The notes under the pieces are model-generated. The model did not search any database, was not told the DNA's origin, and saw only the letters and a program-made list of their open reading frames with translations. The translations under genes and the position numbers were made by a program. A stretch of 7,443 nt of DNA, taken from NCBI GenBank assembly GCA_029821215.1, contig JALGTV010000060.1, forward strand, positions 1-7,443. Direction: 5' to 3'. This stretch comes from Candidatus Zipacnadia bacterium (GTDB lineage: Bacteria > Armatimonadota > Zipacnadia > Zipacnadales > Zipacnadaceae). This document shows positions 5,827-7,443 of this stretch, piece after piece. Each line of letters opens with the position of its first letter. Positions within the stretch are counted from its first letter, which is position 1.

Positions 5827-7443
5827 ATGGCAGAAAGACTGACTCACATCAAGATAGGCGATCATCTAATAGGAGACGGACAGCCCGCCTATATCATTGC
5901 CGAGCTGGGGATTAACCATAACGGCAATCCGAAAATCGCTCGCCAGCTCATTGACGTGGCTACCGAAGCCGGGGCTGACGCAGTGAAATTTCAAAAGCGG
6001 GACCTGCGACTGCTATATCCGCAAGGAGTGCTGGATGATCTGACCACCGGGGAGAAGGAGTTGCAGTTCTTTATTCCCTTTCTGCGCCAGGCGCAACTCT
6101 CCGACGAAGAATTCGTGGAGTTAGCAGATTACACACGCAGCCAGGGGTTAGAGTTTTTGTGTACTCCCTGGGATGAAGCCAGTGTTGATTTCTTAGAGTC
6201 GCTGAACGTGCCGGCTTACAAAGTTGCCTCAGCCGATCTGACCAATGTATTTCTCCTTGACTACCTGGCCCAGAAGCACAAGCCGCTGATTGTGTCTACG
6301 GGCATGTCTCGTTGGGAAGAAATAGAGTATGCAGCCAATTTCCTGCACGAGCGAGAGGTAGAGTTCGTGCTGCTGCATTGCCAATCTACCTATCCGGCGG
6401 CATTCAAAGACATTAATCTTAGATTTATGCAGCGGCTGAGGGAGCTGGGAGTTCCGGTGGGCTATTCGGGTCATGAGCGGGGAATTGCTCTCTCTACGGT
6501 GGCCGTTGCCTTAGGGGCTTGCATTATTGAGCGGCATATCACCTTAGATCGCACTATGCGCGGCCCTGACCATGCTGCCAGTCTGGAGCCCCAGGGACTG
6601 CGCAAGATGATCCGGGACATCAGAATCGTGGAGACGGCGCTGGGCCAGACGGATCGGTTTCTGTCGCGCGGGGAAGTTCTTAACCGTCATGCGCTGCGCA
6701 AGAGCCTGGCTGCCGCCCGTGATATTACCGCCGGAGAAGTGATAAGCGAGGATATGTTGCAGGCCCTGGGTCCGGGCAGCGGTATCTCTCCCCAGCGGTA
6801 TCAAGAGCTGATTGGCAGGAGGGTCAGCCGCGATATCGCTAAAGGGGAGCAGTTCCGGGAGTCGGATGTAAAGGACATCACGCCCCAGCAGATAGTGGCG
6901 GCCTTCCCGCGGCGGTGGGGGCCAGTAGTCAGATACCGGGATGCGGCTACATTAGCCCAATGGAATCCAGATGTGCTGGAGTTCCATCTTACTGACCAGG
7001 ATCTGGATAATCCACCGGCTGACTTGCCTCAGTTCAATCAAGAGTTAGTCCTGCATGCCCCCGAATACTATCATGGTCAACTGCTGGATTTATGTGCTGA
7101 GCCAGACAATATCCGACAATCCAGCATTGATATTGTAAAGAAGACCTGTCAGACGGCTCGGGATATGTTACCGCACTTTCCCCACCAGCCCGGGCCGTTT
7201 CCCCACCAGCCCGGGCCGATTAAGATTGTGGTGCATGCGGGAGGTATGAGCTACGAGGGGCCAGTGGCTGATAATACGGTGATGATGGAGAACCTACGCC
7301 GGTCTGCCCCGGAACTGTGGCGGGAACCAGATGTGGAAATATTGTTAGAGAATCTTCCGCCCCTGCCGTGGTATTTCGGGGGGCAATGGTATAGCAATGT
7401 GTTTATGAGGCCAGAAGAGATTGCCCAGTTCTGTCAGAGTGAG
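5827..7443 (+). CDS. neuB: N-acetylneuraminate synthase family protein (NeuB-SAF) with a C-terminal isomerase-like TIM barrel (3' end cut by window)
   Basis: I read 539 codons open to the right edge. NeuB enzymes condense PEP with a 6-carbon N-acyl sugar to make a 9-carbon nonulosonic acid. Residues 1-260 are the synthase barrel: IAELGINHNG (24-33), AVKFQKRD near residue 60, TPWD, KVASAD, STGMS, GYSGHERG (212-219) and IERHIT (234-239). His216 and His237 align with the metal-binding histidines of meningococcal NeuB; GPDHAASLEP (246-255) follows. Residues about 289-348 form the SAF domain (KSLAAARDITAGEVI to KGEQFRESDV). NeuB normally ends here, near 350 residues. This protein goes on without a stop into a second barrel-like region: LVLHAPE (407-413), IKIVVHAGG (465-473) and ILLENLPPLPW (505-515), matching the HAP, vvHxG and lEN strands of xylose-isomerase/endonuclease-IV-like enzymes, with His410, His470 and Glu508 as candidate metal ligands. 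A 7-residue tandem repeat lies at 451-464. ATG 5827 has a good ribosome site. Confidence 0.9.
   Translation, partial: MAERLTHIKIGDHLIGDGQPAYIIAELGINHNGNPKIARQLIDVATEAGADAVKFQKRDLRLLYPQGVLDDLTTGEKELQFFIPFLRQAQLSDEEFVELADYTRSQGLEFLCTPWDEASVDFLESLNVPAYKVASADLTNVFLLDYLAQKHKPLIVSTGMSRWEEIEYAANFLHEREVEFVLLHCQSTYPAAFKDINLRFMQRLRELGVPVGYSGHERGIALSTVAVALGACIIERHITLDRTMRGPDHAASLEPQGLRKMIRDIRIVETALGQTDRFLSRGEVLNRHALRKSLAAARDITAGEVISEDMLQALGPGSGISPQRYQELIGRRVSRDIAKGEQFRESDVKDITPQQIVAAFPRRWGPVVRYRDAATLAQWNPDVLEFHLTDQDLDNPPADLPQFNQELVLHAPEYYHGQLLDLCAEPDNIRQSSIDIVKKTCQTARDMLPHFPHQPGPFPHQPGPIKIVVHAGGMSYEGPVADNTVMMENLRRSAPELWREPDVEILLENLPPLPWYFGGQWYSNVFMRPEEIAQFCQSE
7177..7218 (+). repeat. Perfect 21-base tandem duplication inside the neuB-like gene
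   Basis: Two identical 21-base units abut at 7177-7197 and 7198-7218. Each encodes FPHQPGP (residues 451-457 and 458-464), so the reading frame is kept. The repeat falls in a linker directly before the predicted strand IKIVVHAGG of the C-terminal barrel. No divergence between copies suggests a recent slippage duplication or an assembly artefact. Confidence 0.95.

Noticed and set aside
6229..6804. Two minus-strand open frames (6229-6474 and 6544-6804)
   Set aside because: Both are antisense to the conserved NeuB core and SAF domain, so they are shadows.

Overview
This is a bacterial window from an organism I cannot name. The gene order tmk-holB, the zinc-module DNA polymerase III delta-prime subunit, the Shine-Dalgarno sites and the sigma70-type promoters all point to Bacteria. 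The style of the delta-prime N-terminus and of the sugar TIM-barrel and Gfo/Idh proteins reminds me of Chloroflexota or a related uncultured lineage; that placement is a low-confidence impression. Base composition looks moderately GC-rich and even throughout. I see no insertion sequence, tRNA, rRNA, CRISPR array or phage gene.

Layout. Bases 1-4769 hold five genes on the minus strand, read from right to left: tmk (thymidylate kinase, 4769-4152), holB (delta-prime, 4149-2947), a galE-like extended SDR epimerase (2899-1973), a Gfo/Idh/MocA oxidoreductase (1866-838) and a sugar phosphate isomerase/epimerase (788 to beyond base 1). Two bases separate tmk from holB. After galE a perfect TTGACA-N17-TATAAT promoter restarts transcription for the last two genes. 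Bases 4770-5003 form a 234-base divergent promoter region with a good tmk promoter on the minus strand. Bases 5004-7443 carry two plus-strand genes: a CMP-nonulosonate synthetase (NeuA-like, 5004-5741) and an N-acetylneuraminate synthase family protein (NeuB-like, from 5827, open at the right edge). There is no gene-free stretch over 300 bases.

How the parts fit. The left arm starts with DNA-precursor and replication genes and passes into sugar-nucleotide and sugar-conversion genes. The right arm holds the two signature steps of nonulosonic (sialic-acid-like) acid biosynthesis: PEP-dependent condensation (NeuB) and CMP activation (NeuA). The most interesting object is the NeuB-like protein. 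It has the usual TIM-barrel synthase and SAF (antifreeze-like) domain, then continues into a second, xylose-isomerase/endonuclease-IV-like TIM barrel cut by the window edge. One enzyme may therefore join a sugar isomerase or epimerase to a nonulosonate synthase. The separate TIM-barrel isomerase at the left end, the Gfo/Idh protein and the 4-epimerase could supply or modify the acceptor sugar, but that link is inference.
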